Below are positions 55,301 through 57,833 of a stretch of 64,000 bases of DNA, one piece after another; position 1 is the first letter of the stretch, and each line of letters opens with the position of its first letter. Source of the DNA: Enchytraeus crypticus (taxonomy: Eukaryota > Annelida > Clitellata > Enchytraeida > Enchytraeidae); NCBI GenBank assembly GCA_905160935.1, contig CAJHZI010000572.1, positions 1 to 64,000 on the forward strand. The letters run 5' to 3'. The translations under genes were made by a program, and so were the position numbers. Below the pieces are notes generated by a model. It was not told the origin of the DNA. It saw only the letters and a program-made list of their open reading frames with translations, and searched no databases.

Positions 55301-56343
55301 ACGCTATCGAGCGTGAAACTATTGTTAAACGCGGTGGCCTTAGCCTTAAATGAACAGCGTTGCATAACACGTACTCTGTTTTTATTGTATCCCAAAAGGT
55401 GACATTGGAAGGACAACATGCATGGACTCTGACACTGGCATCGAATATTATGGAAAGGTAAGTTGGACCAAACAGATGATCCCATGTCAAGCCTGGGGCA
55501 GCCAGTCTCCTCATCCTCACACTATGACCGTCAGCAATGGCTATCAGTTCATGGATGGAGACGAGTACGATGCCAAGAACTATTGCAGGAATCCCGATGG
55601 TAAACCTGGGGGACCTTGCTGCTACATCACCAATCCCTACATTCCCTGGCAATACTGCGTCATCCGGTTCTGCTCGAGTAAATATTTTATTAAACCGATA
55701 GTTATATTTTATGTCGCATTACATTTTTGTGAGAAACATGTCCGCTATAATATTGATTTATAACTCTATTGAATTGCCTCTATGTAAAAAAATAAAAGAA
55801 TCGACAAATTGTTCATAATAATTTGAGCCGATGTCTTAAGATTTTCCAGTTTTAAATGCTGCAGAAATGAAAATGAAACAGATGGACAACCAATCCTGGG
55901 CTGGTTCATCTGTTTACTACAATGCGTTTTCACATTACAATATCTTACACTAGATTAAATCTAATGGCTTACATTTAGTTTACATTTTGTTGCTCAATCG
56001 ATGACCTGTCAAATACGGAGTGATCATTCTAGCTGAAACATATTATCTGTTATTGTCTGTTTCGAAAGCTAATAGAGGCGATGATGTCGTGCCAGGACCT
56101 GGAAGTCTGTCTCGCTGGATGACGTCATCGCTTCCTGTAGCAACGCCGAGCAGAATCCTGGAGATGAGTCACGGGATAGCCTGTGCCCGGAAGTGCCTAG
56201 CTAAGCACTCCTGTGCAGCCTTCGCGCTGCCTGCGCTCAGTGGCTCCACGATCTTAACCGGGCAAGGAACCAACTGCAAGCTGTACGACGTATCGTATGG
56301 TTCTACCGTCCGCGATGACAACTATATCACCTATGTGATTTAG
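37391..56343 (+). CDS. Kringle-PAN secreted protein, copy D (intron holds Polinton)
   Basis: Predicted exons: 37391-37439 (signal peptide, MKLPALVAIAIYSTCQ), 37919-38200 (kringle 1), 55399-55677 (kringle 2) and 56069-56343 (PAN), 885 nt as in A and B. The intron between the kringles is 17.2 kb because of an outer insertion (38497-54883) that includes the Polinton. In kringle 2 the conserved PWCY is PCCY, giving a seventh cysteine, and YCD is YCV. The acceptor before kringle 2 reads CCCAAAAG instead of CCCATCAG. The frame is otherwise open and the PAN exon is well kept. The gene may still be spliced or may be in early decay; the sequence alone does not decide this. Confidence 0.72.
38545..38760. 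repeat. (GGTTCGGTTCGGG)n degenerate repeat, left
   Basis: Dispersed GGTTCGG and GGGTTCGG units separated by AAAATGAA-type spacers, matching in type the array at 54715-54870. Confidence 0.85.
38929..39265 (-). mobile_element. SINE family 1, truncated copy
   Basis: CTTCAGTGCACTGCCAAGTG through GTGGGTCCCCTCTTGCCATC to CAGCAGATTGTTTG. It ends before the GCAGTGGTCC segment present in the other copies, and it is more diverged. Confidence 0.8.
39266..39725. other. Left flank of Polinton, no feature seen
   Basis: AT-rich DNA between the SINE and the Polinton target site; no coding or RNA feature. Confidence 0.5.
39732..40125 (+). repeat. Polinton left terminal inverted repeat
   Basis: 394 bp, identical in length to the right repeat and different at one base (T in CGGCCTTATAGCC here, C in the other arm). 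Near-identity indicates recent insertion or terminal homogenisation during protein-primed replication. Confidence 0.97.
40126..40252. other. Left subterminal region of Polinton
   Basis: 127 bp between the TIR and the first gene. It contains a small inverted repeat CGTCA-GCATAT-TGACG at 40197-40212. No gene. Confidence 0.5.
40253..40570 (-). CDS. AT-hook small protein with NUMOD1-like tail
   Basis: 105 residues. Residues about 20-32 form an AT-hook (KRGRPRKYPP) after an acidic/basic N terminus, which suggests minor-groove DNA binding. The second half (VRLENTLTGEVVEFKSTYEA...) resembles the NUMOD1 modular DNA-binding element of homing endonucleases; this is a motif impression only. It starts at an ATG directly after TATATAAA on its strand. 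As the leftmost gene, reading towards the terminus, it may be a regulatory or DNA-associated protein. Function not established. Confidence 0.7.
   Translation of the reverse strand: MKDSTAEVKLEEVRDEDKKTRKRGRPRKYPPKEVDPNKDIGLRYEYLKTIRNNPRPVRLENTLTGEVVEFKSTYEAAKETKHYTKFFIINDGRIVDGCYKFTMVK
40654..41058 (+). CDS. Two-TM-segment small protein
   Basis: 134 residues. A basic helix (residues 10-42, KKLKRKRK) is followed by two hydrophobic segments at about 44-67 (YTTAVASIVISAVLAATATA) and 69-86 (PPVAIIVLSTTSGILTAF) and an amphipathic C-terminal helix. The plan of two adjacent membrane segments flanked by helices resembles SLATT-type proteins, but I claim only a predicted membrane protein. The start follows GATATAAAAAATG. 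It could be a membrane or virion-envelope-interacting protein of the element. Confidence 0.75.
   Translation: MTDTVDGTSLSSKLKAFLIRKLEERQTVVKKLKRKRKIVKTLSYTTAVASIVISAVLAATATAVVIPPVAIIVLSTTSGILTAFANKFNFQAKSNKLNTEIEKLNKLNDRFDFVVSCNGNLTEASYNQIISEFT
41059..41112. terminator. Convergent intergenic region with small hairpins
   Basis: Between two convergent genes lie GTTAAT-ACATTT-ATTAAC and AACG-ATAG-CGTT hairpins. A 3'-end processing role is only a guess. Confidence 0.3.
41113..42387 (-). CDS. Fibre-like protein with three tail-shaft repeats
   Basis: 424 residues. Three repeats of about 55-60 residues cover roughly residues 40-205, each with the core GD-NMSNNRI..VK.P...DA..K.YCD (for example GDINMSNNRILNVKHPPETD; then ITNVKEPEQDSDAISKNYC; then ITYVKHPPENDADVITKRYC). 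This is the hinge/shaft motif found in bacteriophage tail fibres and in fibre-like proteins of large DNA viruses. The C-terminal 200 residues are helical and unlike any fold I recognise; they could be a receptor-binding or trimerisation head. The start lies directly after TTATAAAATG on its strand. It is the only structural gene transcribed leftward. The role in attachment is inference. Confidence 0.8.
   Translation of the reverse strand: MSTISKTGGKSHSTTGDLMEHVDSVFRPIVKLVDKLDSIKLDKTGGDITGDINMSNNRILNVKHPPETDADVVTKEYCDLYVNEFAKNLRVDILKEVEQNVVANDIAIQKNIDTKLSVNGGSMNGDINMSNNRITNVKEPEQDSDAISKNYCRKLIAHAESEIRKRMVHINGDSMTGSLYMNNNRITYVKHPPENDADVITKRYCDEKFIKLNEDIDSLGRHVNTDIPNRMTELQNDLLWKMQEARNFDKVFLLISTQNDEITNENLIKVADHLTELFKIFPDLTSYKSKFLAIYSRVKSILSIFSQLEDVELLPEFTHFIYMNDLKNIIIHIIQELNVHQFITFKNALIRAKLLAAMPEERILIVKKCRKIINRFVKHCDPQRQNQDLDLLVQKNLLILDLGIVYFSSELLKQIVILSEQKGV
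42419..42991 (+). CDS. Membrane-active virion protein (pVI/pX-like)
   Basis: 190 residues with a basic N terminus containing two LT..Q..K.. repeats, a glycine/alanine-rich hydrophobic segment at about 79-103 (FLPLLAAAIPAIVGAIGGLA), a coiled region, then a Gly-rich C terminus with GNGLYLERGG. This pattern matches the adenovirus pVI/pX-like minor virion proteins of adintoviruses and Polintons, thought to act at membranes. The start follows TTATATAAAAATG. The gene ends at TAA 42989-42991 inside a hairpin that follows a T TTT TTA heptamer, and the protease frame overlaps in -1. See the frameshift entry. Confidence 0.82.
   Translation: MSKYTNYGVTLTKGQVQKLKSACDHDREVKIRILKKNLSGNTNLPLTQTQINKIKKATSGIELCLSRAQLKYMEKNGGFLPLLAAAIPAIVGAIGGLAGGISSAVNSTRQTNELKRHNQELENITKQQLGAGLISDAIAPIPVIGKTLSNALKKFGLGGCVKNLKGAKWGNGLYLERGGSGVFLARQGEV
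42964..43000 (+). promoter_or_regulatory. Candidate programmed -1 frameshift signal (to protease)
   Basis: The heptamer T TTT TTA (42964-42970) is in the correct zero-frame register. After an 8-nt spacer (42971-42978) comes a 9-bp stem (42979-42987 with 42992-43000, one G-U pair) capped by a GUAA tetraloop (GNRA type). A -1 slip leads into the protease frame, which is open to 43425. Same heptamer, spacer length and simple stem-loop type as the HIV-1 gag-pol site (established knowledge). Confidence 0.75.
42970..43425 (+). CDS. PRO: Adenain-like cysteine protease, no own start codon
   Basis: Catalytic landmarks: HW at THWTFLY (His), DSYG (Asp), and CGHYCIYVLY (nucleophile Cys), the order His-Asp-Cys of adenovirus protease (C5) and ULP-type enzymes. 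It processes virion precursors in relatives. The first in-frame ATG (43099) lies inside the conserved N-terminal part (NFKGVFMRDEL), so initiation there would remove conserved residues. The frame is open upstream to 42931 without any ATG. It is in the -1 frame of the preceding gene and next to a frameshift signal, so I infer production as a C-terminal extension of the pVI/pX-like protein (about 151 residues after the slip). Alternatives: splicing, non-AUG start, or a mutated start. Confidence 0.87.
   Translation, partial: SQTGGGVNFPQFLKSFKTIKPLSNFDIIEKCKELKIPNFKGVFMRDELNGLASNNECLILNIDDSEGDGTHWTFLYSNDGKCLYFDSYGFIPPLEVQNYCKDKESYYNTFKIQAPNEVICGHYCIYVLYKLNNGSKFTDILNELYERNNLK
43441..44169 (+). CDS. 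ATP: Genome-packaging ATPase (FtsK/HerA-type)
   Basis: 242 residues. Walker A AGSTGCGKTN at about residues 37-46, Walker B VVIFDDVM at about 119-126, and a following Q/R-rich segment (FCQGRHNNANVFYLCQS) with the sensor-like Gln expected of A32/FtsK-HerA packaging ATPases. In Polintons and adintoviruses this enzyme is thought to pump DNA into capsids. The start follows ACATAAAATG, 15 bases after the protease stop. The last codons (PQKYLKI) merge with the AATACCTAAA minisatellite that follows, so the C-terminus may have been altered by repeat expansion. Confidence 0.93.
   Translation: MVDLNTNYSKIYQKIYGSNYESKHHDIFPKNIFMILAGSTGCGKTNLMMNFIMKKLVHYDDIMVYTMTPDQDAYKYLRDCNDVVKKKSKSGKDIVTFHNPDDGIAHPSELDASKTHVVIFDDVMNEDQKVMTEYFCQGRHNNANVFYLCQSIHKLKKHGIRQNANIFILFQHDEKSLKYFYETHVSGDMSFKEFEKICNEAWARKHGYIAINLWEDPDCGRYLLNYNKMYIPQKYLKIHNNT
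44140..44272. repeat. 10-bp minisatellite AATACCTAAA
   Basis: About twelve units of AATACCTAAA / AATACATAAT run from the last codons of the ATPase gene (AAA TAC CTA AAA) through the intergenic gap. Confidence 0.95.
44294..45148 (+). CDS. Polinton structural protein with AT-hook
   Basis: 284 residues from the ATG at 44294, chosen because TAATAAAATG precedes it as for other genes; an earlier GTG is not credible in an animal. The protein is helical and charged, with coiled-coil-like N-terminal 80 residues, a lysine run and an AT-hook (KRGRGRPK) near 215-225, and a C-terminal segment LVRLLNENVAALQAGNTGVY..ILDELLRIRVIT. That last block recurs in proteins of many Mavericks and adintoviruses at this place in the order. 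A DNA-binding core protein is plausible; not proven. Confidence 0.78.
   Translation: MMKEFDINRFTKAKNEAKQMFRNEKLGNQQAYESQAKLFKPLIDTTRETAQILEQKIVDNKQNLSDILVPFTNQLMRSNDQREAIQAMPFYDSPIPERESTPRRDPLIINLDKNLNESDRENLELLDLKLPSEVYENNEIEATLKEIQTRNRRIGQYLGSNSKKTEGEKKICESQQKTLEKYKSILTKAKAGSELLGEGLKNKKKKKTLVQQKRGRGRPKTDQVIIYESSDQLVRLLNENVAALQAGNTGVYNTAVSILDELLRIRVITKGLYDVIYKNHFEVL
45186..45920 (+). CDS. Minor capsid (penton) protein, single jelly-roll
   Basis: 244 residues. Recognised by DRKYEVAFISLMTYNTIPNI, KGAYELKDINATIQ, SIQVHCDIATGNYLN and IKLWLTDQDNKLIDLMGERI, features of the Polinton minor capsid protein, predicted in the literature to be a penton-like single jelly-roll at the vertices. The start follows CATTAAAAAATG. 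It lies between the AT-hook protein and a small pX-like gene, and upstream of the major capsid gene, as expected for a morphogenesis cluster. Confidence 0.85.
   Translation: MAKLTLSSTSTDFTTYLHPPIRLDCDRKYEVAFISLMTYNTIPNITEVNNKFKYSTDGGSTWKIIMLSKGAYELKDINATIQREMRENGDYDAINEKYYINISHLIFKTILTISDEKYMVDFRLENSIGPTLGFTNENVCLSQGIHLSTNIIDIEKVNSIQVHCDIATGNYLNSNKSNVIHTFTQRVNPGYKIIENPTPELIFLPIVHRGEIDSIKLWLTDQDNKLIDLMGERITVVLLIREKI
45948..46244 (+). CDS. Small virion-type protein
   Basis: 98 residues from the ATG at 45948, which follows TTAGTAAAAATG. Basic N terminus, then GFVDTLKDVGSYVYQ, KDLIAKPMLGAVGDIAAFGM and a C-terminal GSGLKRF. Small proteins with this DLIAKP.LGA..D.. helix and a GSG.K.F end lie between minor and major capsid genes in other Mavericks. 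Probably a minor virion or core protein; no enzymatic motif seen. Confidence 0.75.
   Translation: MIVKEKCKAYRSKQTLVHGRGFVDTLKDVGSYVYQNKDLIAKPMLGAVGDIAAFGMTEASKALIRKIAAEKSKNSQLTPESEQILEQLRKSGSGLKRF
46261..46288. terminator. Perfect 12-bp hairpin, loop AAGG
   Basis: AAATTTACACCA / TGGTGTAAATTT with a 4-base loop, 17 bases after the small virion gene and before the major capsid gene. Possible 3' processing or regulatory structure. Confidence 0.5.
46318..46371. repeat. Tandem GATGTCGTCTCGATACGAGTA motif
   Basis: Two copies lie within the major capsid leader. A third, inverted, is at 49898-49922, beyond the OB-fold gene. Each contains the near-palindrome CTCG-ATA-CGAG. Confidence 0.85.
46480..47859 (+). 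CDS. Major capsid protein, double jelly-roll type
   Basis: 459 residues. Hallmarks: NVIEIDIPASDSYYNISKSF near 44-63, the LINNAIPYLFSSIEYDLGGK block at about 88-107, and late blocks YKKLFPLLVFDVRHQSE and THMYVTILSDRVMYL. The size and the block order match the Polinton/adintovirus major capsid protein (F54H12.2-like family of invertebrate genomes), which is predicted to form double jelly-roll hexons. The start follows a strong TATATATAAAATG. A 230-bp leader with an RNA hairpin and a repeated GATGTCGTCTCGATACGAG motif separates it from the preceding gene, the longest gap in the block, which suggests its own regulation. The frame is intact. Confidence 0.9.
   Translation: METEVPNEIFTQPSSIIVDNSVESSQFSSFIPQTKAGFNDSPNVIEIDIPASDSYYNISKSFLKIKGRLLRNDNNNAFDATAQIALINNAIPYLFSSIEYDLGGKSVESLHFPGQTTSMLGYLSYPDDFNSSAGLNQCWRKDTNVGAVSSKYRQSPAVAGGATIVANHFTPQENPDYNEGFAIRRQLLMNNDAPGQFSFNIPFSHLFGFSDYNKVLYNLRHTLRFTRTENTSAIHKANNVFEGKVSLTDIRWMVPRIKPSVEMITSLRESVVSKRKIPISFSRRTDQHTTVTRDVQEFEWMINRDAGMKKPRWIIVGFQTDKSRTQEQNPAVFDHLNLTSAFVELNDQRYPADEPRINFATNDYVDFCAMADEFKKEHFGFNHLIGGTQIDMMNYKKLFPLLVFDVRHQSEIIKTDVMNMKLNFKFSQNVPEHTHMYVTILSDRVMYLTSDGQTPIIID
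47913..48443 (+). CDS. Zinc-ribbon + PLA2-like virion protein
   Basis: 176 residues. The N terminus has MYCLKCKRKT...CGVCGSKK, a four-cysteine zinc ribbon. From about residue 85, SYCGPGTKYELRN (Ca-loop-like GPG) and LDGMCKLHDQFY (the HD..Y dyad) match the parvovirus-type phospholipase A2 module also seen in Polinton and adintovirus virion proteins, where it is thought to act on host membranes. The start follows AATTTAAAAATG. Its stop (48441-48443) sits just after an A AAA AAC heptamer and the integrase frame overlaps in -1. See the frameshift entry. Confidence 0.85.
   Translation: MYCLKCKRKTDSTQTQERLTANNRKQQFAICGVCGSKKSKFVSGQGVFNNVLSAVGNTVGELHLPARRGEYVPNGSFNNLNKYSYCGPGTKYELRNREGYQGINELDGMCKLHDQFYTANTDTASRNISDEALAHRAYEIANDSRFDSAQRNMARFVYHIMKNKAKFGLGVESKNE
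48431..48490 (+). promoter_or_regulatory. Candidate programmed -1 frameshift signal (to integrase)
   Basis: The heptamer A AAA AAC (48431-48437) is in zero-frame register. The zero-frame stop is 3 nt on. An 8-nt spacer leads to a 10-bp stem (48446-48455 with 48478-48487, one G-U pair), extendable to 13 bp with 48443-48445 / 48488-48490. The loop is 22 nt. A -1 slip enters the integrase frame. A AAA AAC is an established slippery site of retroviruses and other elements. Confidence 0.7.
48467..49420 (+). CDS. INT: Polinton integrase (DDE) with chromodomain, no own ATG
   Basis: 317 residues from 48467; the frame is open from 48428 but has no ATG before the catalytic core. The RNase H-like core has D in WGADLIEM, D in LWVDQGKEFYN and E in VVERFNRSIKEKMW, with about 35 residues between the last two. 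ELHKPIRRKF before the core is typical of Polinton integrases. An SH3-like segment follows, then a C-terminal chromodomain (YRIEKVLQRKKIKGVEHALV, KWVGYSKKYNEWIP). It inserts the element with 6-bp duplications. Position and frame suggest expression as a -1 frameshift product of the PLA2-like gene, about 502 residues in total. The codon at 48467 is TTG, so independent initiation there is unlikely. Confidence 0.93.
   Translation: MKRNVGPFEELARELHKPIRRKFTRRQVHVFEVDEIWGADLIEMQEWSRANKGHRYMLNVIDVFSKYAWSIPLKDKRGETVAEAFKFIVKSSDRLPKFLWVDQGKEFYNKNMDDWLKKNSIKKYSTFGEHKSAVVERFNRSIKEKMWKRFTAENTRNWIDMINELIVMYNNTKHSTVKMTPAEASRKENEAFIINSRKYRNLETNRKFEVGDRVRISRIKGVFEKGYLPNWSEEVFQVVKVKYTSPVTYILKDQSSEVLEGGFYAEELQKTNQEIYRIEKVLQRKKIKGVEHALVKWVGYSKKYNEWIPVANLQNLV
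49458..49805 (+). CDS. Small OB-fold-like, putative ssDNA-binding protein
   Basis: 115 residues: ELQEGYDYTVIGMKSIDGRF, GKSYILYVVENEG, VWSTNKINEYI, FDFTVRRINSGKYKGKLYAE. Alternating strands with a YG/FGKSYIL core and a W-S-T segment resemble small OB-fold proteins found next to polymerase in Mavericks. A role in coating displaced single strands during protein-primed replication is inferred. The start follows GCTATATAAAATG. Confidence 0.7.
   Translation: MTTTNSNENTQSNVIKFQELQEGYDYTVIGMKSIDGRFGKSYILYVVENEGDNPIKVWSTNKINEYIKKEKLENKPKRFDFTVRRINSGKYKGKLYAEIDGFNKSTNDDAGVVWL
49927..51852 (-). CDS. POLB: Protein-primed DNA polymerase B, C-terminal part
   Basis: 641 residues: Exo III-type YNISDVLLLADVFENF (residues 146-161), motif A YLDSNNLYGYSM (about 245-256), motif B KLMNNSVFGKTMEN (about 385-400) and motif C LLFTDTDSLMYDI (about 480). 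The recognisable Exo II region lies upstream of the first ATG of this frame, up to about 51950, so 51852 is not a real start; the part belongs to the same gene as 51900-53681. The two frames are offset by one base. The polymerase replicates the element using a terminal protein primer. As it stands in this copy, the polymerase cannot be made in one piece unless the shift is a sequencing error. Confidence 0.93.
   Translation of the reverse strand: MAGGQINCIPCNEEKYISFSRELLVDKSINETGKEVLVKRELRFIDSFRFMASSLEKLSKNLSKDQCKNIASKYSGKQLDLLLRKGVYPYDYVSSSERLDETKLPPKDAFYSKLNDTNISDEDYKHAQTVWKEFGCKTFRDYHDLYNISDVLLLADVFENFRDVCMTHYKLDPAWYYTSPGLAWDAALRLTKVELELLSDYDMLLMIKHGIRGGVSTISNRYAKANNKYMIDKFNVNEPSKFIKYLDSNNLYGYSMSKPLPTHGFEWMTEKELENWKEMKCILEVDLEYPATLHDLHNDYPLAPEIVKVNKVDKLIPNLNDKTKYIIHYENLKLYESLGMKITKIHRGIKFEESPWLKPYIDLNTQLRTKATNDFEKDFFKLMNNSVFGKTMENIENRIDFKLVDDREKAIKLAAKPYYDRTTIFDENLVGVHMRKTKLLYNKPIYLGMAILDLSKTLMYDFHYNYIKNKYNDKAKLLFTDTDSLMYDIQTEDFFADISNDVEQKFDTSEYPKDHPSGIKTGVNKKVIGMFKDEACGKEIAEFVGLRAKLYSYKLADEEHKKCKGVKKNVVERTITHDDYRDCLFEKRNHMRSMNVIRSHLHEVYTEQVNKIALSADDDKRVIMDDGIHTFAYGNYRIKTA
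51900..53681 (-). CDS. POLB: Protein-primed DNA polymerase B, N-terminal part
   Basis: 593 residues before a premature stop. SAP-type DNA-binding motif at residues 5-35 (TVAQLKTIARERGLRGYSRM), a long N-terminal region that could hold terminal-protein function, a C2H2-like finger (YCRRCLNGFTSENALNNHNE), Exo I (VYADFESFI, residues D and E) and an HNH/EndoVII-like CHICEKELGNDRVRDHCHLS motif. Homology continues in the other frame from about 51950; the last 15-18 residues here are out of frame. The whole polymerase would span about 1,230 residues, normal for Polintons. The start follows GTATATATAAAATG on its strand. One frame break is the only visible lesion in the element. Confidence 0.93.
   Translation of the reverse strand: METKTVAQLKTIARERGLRGYSRMRKAELVALLNPPILDTHVPNITTPLLQPSVHLPVVKMEDQSAVNVKCTEGEAKTKLREFADFWINLIPEPARRNINEKVDALKSVVNSIFKKKYEIRETKSALKGFTTQYTIDGREAVDAVSFLNYVKPNVVNLLNNNHQTKVNLTLTCTMERVDLKTGEITSSDAPFLSKTEIILPSTDTAEVYEKTKRKMLESMANFQMRGSNWRFRRVMKLEINTVVYKPLRASSYIPLPEELAAKKAIINMKNEDNQCFKWCIARALNNIEIHPERIDKQLKKQAEEFNWTGIEFPVNLKNIDKFEKNNNISIHVFGYEKLWAWAKEEEIIPLRISTFTSQNAVDLLLISEGEINHYCWIKNFKKLMAIDGNHHAMHYCRRCLNGFTSENALNNHNEYCSQHDAQKIVLPKPGTFMEFNHYKKSMRVPFIVYADFESFIKPIDTRQPDPSRSTTIRYQKHTPSSFCYYIKCFDDTLYSQAPVTFTAKNDDDDVAQIFFDTLEQNIKEIYNQFKFSKPMIFDESAAKKFKAAKSCHICEKELGNDRVRDHCHLSGKFREQHTINVIYNTKFQHSFQ
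53804..54197 (-). repeat. Polinton right terminal inverted repeat
   Basis: 394 bp, the inverse of 39732-40125 with one base difference. It ends in CCTACTACT, followed by the CTTACC target duplication. Confidence 0.97.
54290..54500 (-). mobile_element. LINE RT fragment, antisense
   Basis: The minus strand reads ETGLQKIMDSLNDTALKYGM, KLNIKEIKVMR, an RT block after the catalytic motif of endonuclease-RT LINEs, possibly the same family as 36190-36712. Short and truncated. Confidence 0.6.
54715..54870. repeat. (GGTTCGGTTCGGG)n degenerate repeat, right
   Basis: Dispersed GGTTCGG units, same orientation as the left array at 38545-38760. Confidence 0.85.
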
Positions 56344-56600
56344 ACAACATCACTGATTTGATCTAGACAACATTACCCATGTGATCTAGACAACATTACC
56401 CAAGTGATCTAGACAACATTACCCATGTGATCTAGACAACATTACCCAAGTGATCTAGACAACATTACCCATGTGATCTAGACAACATTACCCAAGTGAT
56501 CTAGACAACATTACCCATGTGATCTAGGCAACACTACCCAAGTGATCTAGACAACATTACCCATGTGATCTAGATAATATTACCCAAGTGACCTGGACAA
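56332..56600. repeat. Minisatellite after gene D, expanded
   Basis: About twelve 21-22-bp units of GTGATCTAGACAACATTACCC in alternating CCATGT and CCAAGT variants, the longest of the four arrays, starting in the last codons of gene D. Confidence 0.95.
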
Positions 56601-57283
56601 CATCATCAGCGCGATGTAGATTAAATCATCTGCATGATGATTTAATCATCACTAACGTTTTGCACATTTTATGGCATACGGGATATGATCTTTTATTCTT
56701 CTTCTGTCAAAATTTGCAAATTTTAAATTTAACTGATAAAAATTGGACCCGAATATAACGATGTTGCTTTCAATCAGATATCTTTCGTTTCAATTAAGGA
56801 AGAAATTTAAGTATATATTTTCACCATTCACAGGTCGTATATTGCCAGAAAATGAGCAAATTACTCTATCAACTAATAGAACCAAGGTTTTAAGAAAACT
56901 TTATGGTGTAGGCTATAGAATGGTTTTAAAATATTTTATTAATATAGACCTAATTTTCGCAAATTCTCAGTATTTTCTACTTCAGGCAAAGATCTGTAGG
57001 TCTAAGACAGAAAAAGTGTATTTACGTCGCTATAAATATTGACTCTGTAAGGGCATTCATTGTATGACAGTGAGAAGCAGCAGATTATAACTAGCAGAAA
57101 AGCGCATATGATGCTCATGTATGGCTAAATTATTACAACAGACTTAATGCGAGCAACAGGACATTGTTTAGAATCCGATCCGGGACTTTCTTCGACTTGT
57201 ATTAATTTAGCCTAACTTAACTAAATAATACTGGTTTAGGAAGCCATTGAATTTAGAAGGTCTGTTGTTGTACCACAAATATC
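56601..57283. other. Spacer, duplicate of 13346-14035
   Basis: No coding feature. A short frame at 56743-57042 has no recognisable domain. Confidence 0.6.
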
Positions 57284-57294
57284 ATATCGACAGT

Positions 57295-57656
57295 CTTCTT
57301 CTTCAGTGCACCGCCAAGTGGCAGGTTCAAGGTACATATTCATACTAAAAGTCTGTTTTCTCGCTCCATAAGAGCACTCCTTAGATCAACAAGTTAATCC
57401 CTTCACCAATTCTATGCTTTTCCATACCTTATGTAGCCTATAGCTTGGGAAAAAAGGCTTCTGAGGTGGTTTCCCGTTGCCTTCCTCAGTTAGGTAGATT
57501 AATTTAATCCTGGGGGAAAATATTTCATGGTGAGGTGGGTCCCCTCTTGCCATCCTCAGCTCCGGGCCTTTAGTCGCCTGTTACGTGCACGCTGCAGATT
57601 GTTTGCGGTTGTTCTGTTCTGCAGTGGTCCAACCACACCCGAGTACAACACGGGGA
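57295..57656 (-). mobile_element. SINE family 1, complete, 11-bp target duplication
   Basis: 362 bp between ATATCGACAGT at 57284-57294 and 57657-57667. It is the intact paralogue of the split copy at 14040-15503. Confidence 0.88.
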
Positions 57657-57789
57657 ATATCGACAGTAGGCCTGCATAAATGTTATTCTTGGTTTTATAT
57701 AGCAGATATTTAAAAATTTATGTCGGTCTTTTGTTCAGTTTCCTGCGAACAGCAGCCTCAATTTCACTACGTCAGTGAAAGGTTTAGTT

Positions 57790-57833
<44 letters not shown>

